Shown here in pieces: positions 63,626-64,000 of a stretch of 64,000 nucleotides of DNA. The stretch is from Paenibacillus lutimineralis. GTDB lineage: Bacteria; Bacillota; Bacilli; Paenibacillales; Paenibacillaceae. Numbering within the stretch: the stretch's first letter is position 1; each line of letters opens with the position of its first letter. Below the pieces are notes generated by a model. The model was not told the DNA's origin. It did not search any database and was given only the letters and a program-made list of their open reading frames with translations. The translations under genes were made by a program, and so were the position numbers. The DNA lies in NCBI RefSeq assembly GCF_003991425.1, contig NZ_CP034346.1, positions 6,129,501 to 6,193,500 on the forward strand. Reading direction: 5' to 3'.

Positions 63626-63644
63626 TTACTGGGATTATAGGCCA

Positions 63645-63688
63645 GGAGGACTTATCTCTCGGAAATACTAAGGGGATAGGTCCTCTCC
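63645..63688 (+). terminator. attenuator hairpin between binding-protein and permease genes
   Basis: GAGGAC-N2-ATC and GAT-N2-GTCCTC pair across about 18 bases. No T run follows. It probably lowers permease expression relative to the binding protein. Confidence 0.55.
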
Positions 63689-63721
63689 TCCAATGATTGA
63701 AAGGAATGGAGCTGAACGATT

Positions 63722-64000
63722 ATGGATAAAGTGCTATCCAACAAGAAAATGATTGCTCTTTACGTTCTCCCCTCATTATTGCTTATTTTAACGATTGTCT
63801 ATATTCCGATTATTCTTACCGGATTTTACGGTCTGCATGAATGGAATGGCATTGGCAGCATGAAATTTATTGGGCTGGAGAATTACGCGAATTTAATGAA
63901 AGACGGGAAGTTCTGGGATAGCGCATGGCATTCCTTGCTGTTGGCCCTATTCTCAGGTCTGAGTCTCATCATCTATTTGATGATTTCCATGGTATTGGCT
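63722..64000 (+). CDS. carbohydrate ABC transporter permease, N-terminal part
   Basis: The first 93 codons of a CUT1 permease cut by the window edge. It starts MDKVLSNKKMIALYVLPSLL with the first membrane segment (about 11-31), then GFYGLHEWNGIGSMKFIGLENYANLM, the usual outer loop of MalF-like permeases. GGAG precedes the ATG. Confidence 0.9.
   Translation, partial: MDKVLSNKKMIALYVLPSLLLILTIVYIPIILTGFYGLHEWNGIGSMKFIGLENYANLMKDGKFWDSAWHSLLLALFSGLSLIIYLMISMVLA

Overview
The window looks like a chromosomal stretch of a spore-former of the Paenibacillus group. The evidence is mid-range base composition, strong AGGAGG-type ribosome sites with many TTG and GTG starts, lipoproteins with L-x-G-C lipoboxes, LplB/LplC-type sugar permeases, YesMN-type sensor and regulator pairs, a BceRS-BceAB detoxification module, an SLH-anchored surface protein, and a secreted Pro-Pro endopeptidase like the one known from P. 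alvei. No rRNA, tRNA, CRISPR array, phage or intact insertion sequence was seen.

Layout. 1-4000: start of a divergent 5'-nucleotidase-type phosphoesterase and a phosphonate/phosphite-type ABC importer (phnD-phnC-phnE-phnE). 4289-7892: assimilatory nitrite reductase nirB-nirD with a nitrite/formate channel, preceded by two Fnr-type boxes. 8008-17079 (minus): a beta-glucan oligosaccharide locus (esterase, two permeases, binding protein, very long GH94-type phosphorylase, LacI regulator), with LacI-type operators in the region shared with a divergent serine hydrolase. 18708-25509: small protein, MFS transporter, GH65 phosphorylase with divergent AraC regulator, RlmN-type methyltransferase, and two intergenic arrays of short inverted repeats.

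25462-30181 is the most striking part. Tandem cyclic-di-GMP-I riboswitches precede a secreted Pro-Pro endopeptidase. The convergent neighbour is a 1186-residue surface protein (von Willebrand A domain, six MucBP-like repeats, three SLH domains) whose proline-rich linker contains the motif PLPPVP. The sequence therefore suggests a second-messenger circuit in which c-di-GMP controls shedding of an adhesin.

30592-44843: Bax inhibitor family protein, ApbE flavin transferase with a duplicated PplA-like lipoprotein behind two Fnr-type boxes, a permease, an aldo/keto reductase, a Fur-box-controlled iron-siderophore importer without its own ATPase, an M28 membrane peptidase, a nitroreductase remnant, threonine synthase and an SDR-family epimerase. 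45013-51384: TetR regulator plus membrane serine hydrolase, then bceRSAB with a BceR-type box. 51430-59311: luciferase-like oxidoreductase, Sel1-repeat protein, a MarR-controlled quinone-reductase-like flavoprotein, a zinc-ribbon membrane protein with a large outer domain, and an endonuclease/exonuclease/phosphatase-family protein. 59642-64000: sensor kinase, AraC-type response regulator, sugar-binding protein and the start of a permease.

A dispersed imperfect-palindrome element (three long copies, one truncated copy and one end fragment between 165 and 20330) has inverted ends around GTTCAAAAA and looks like a non-autonomous repeat family.
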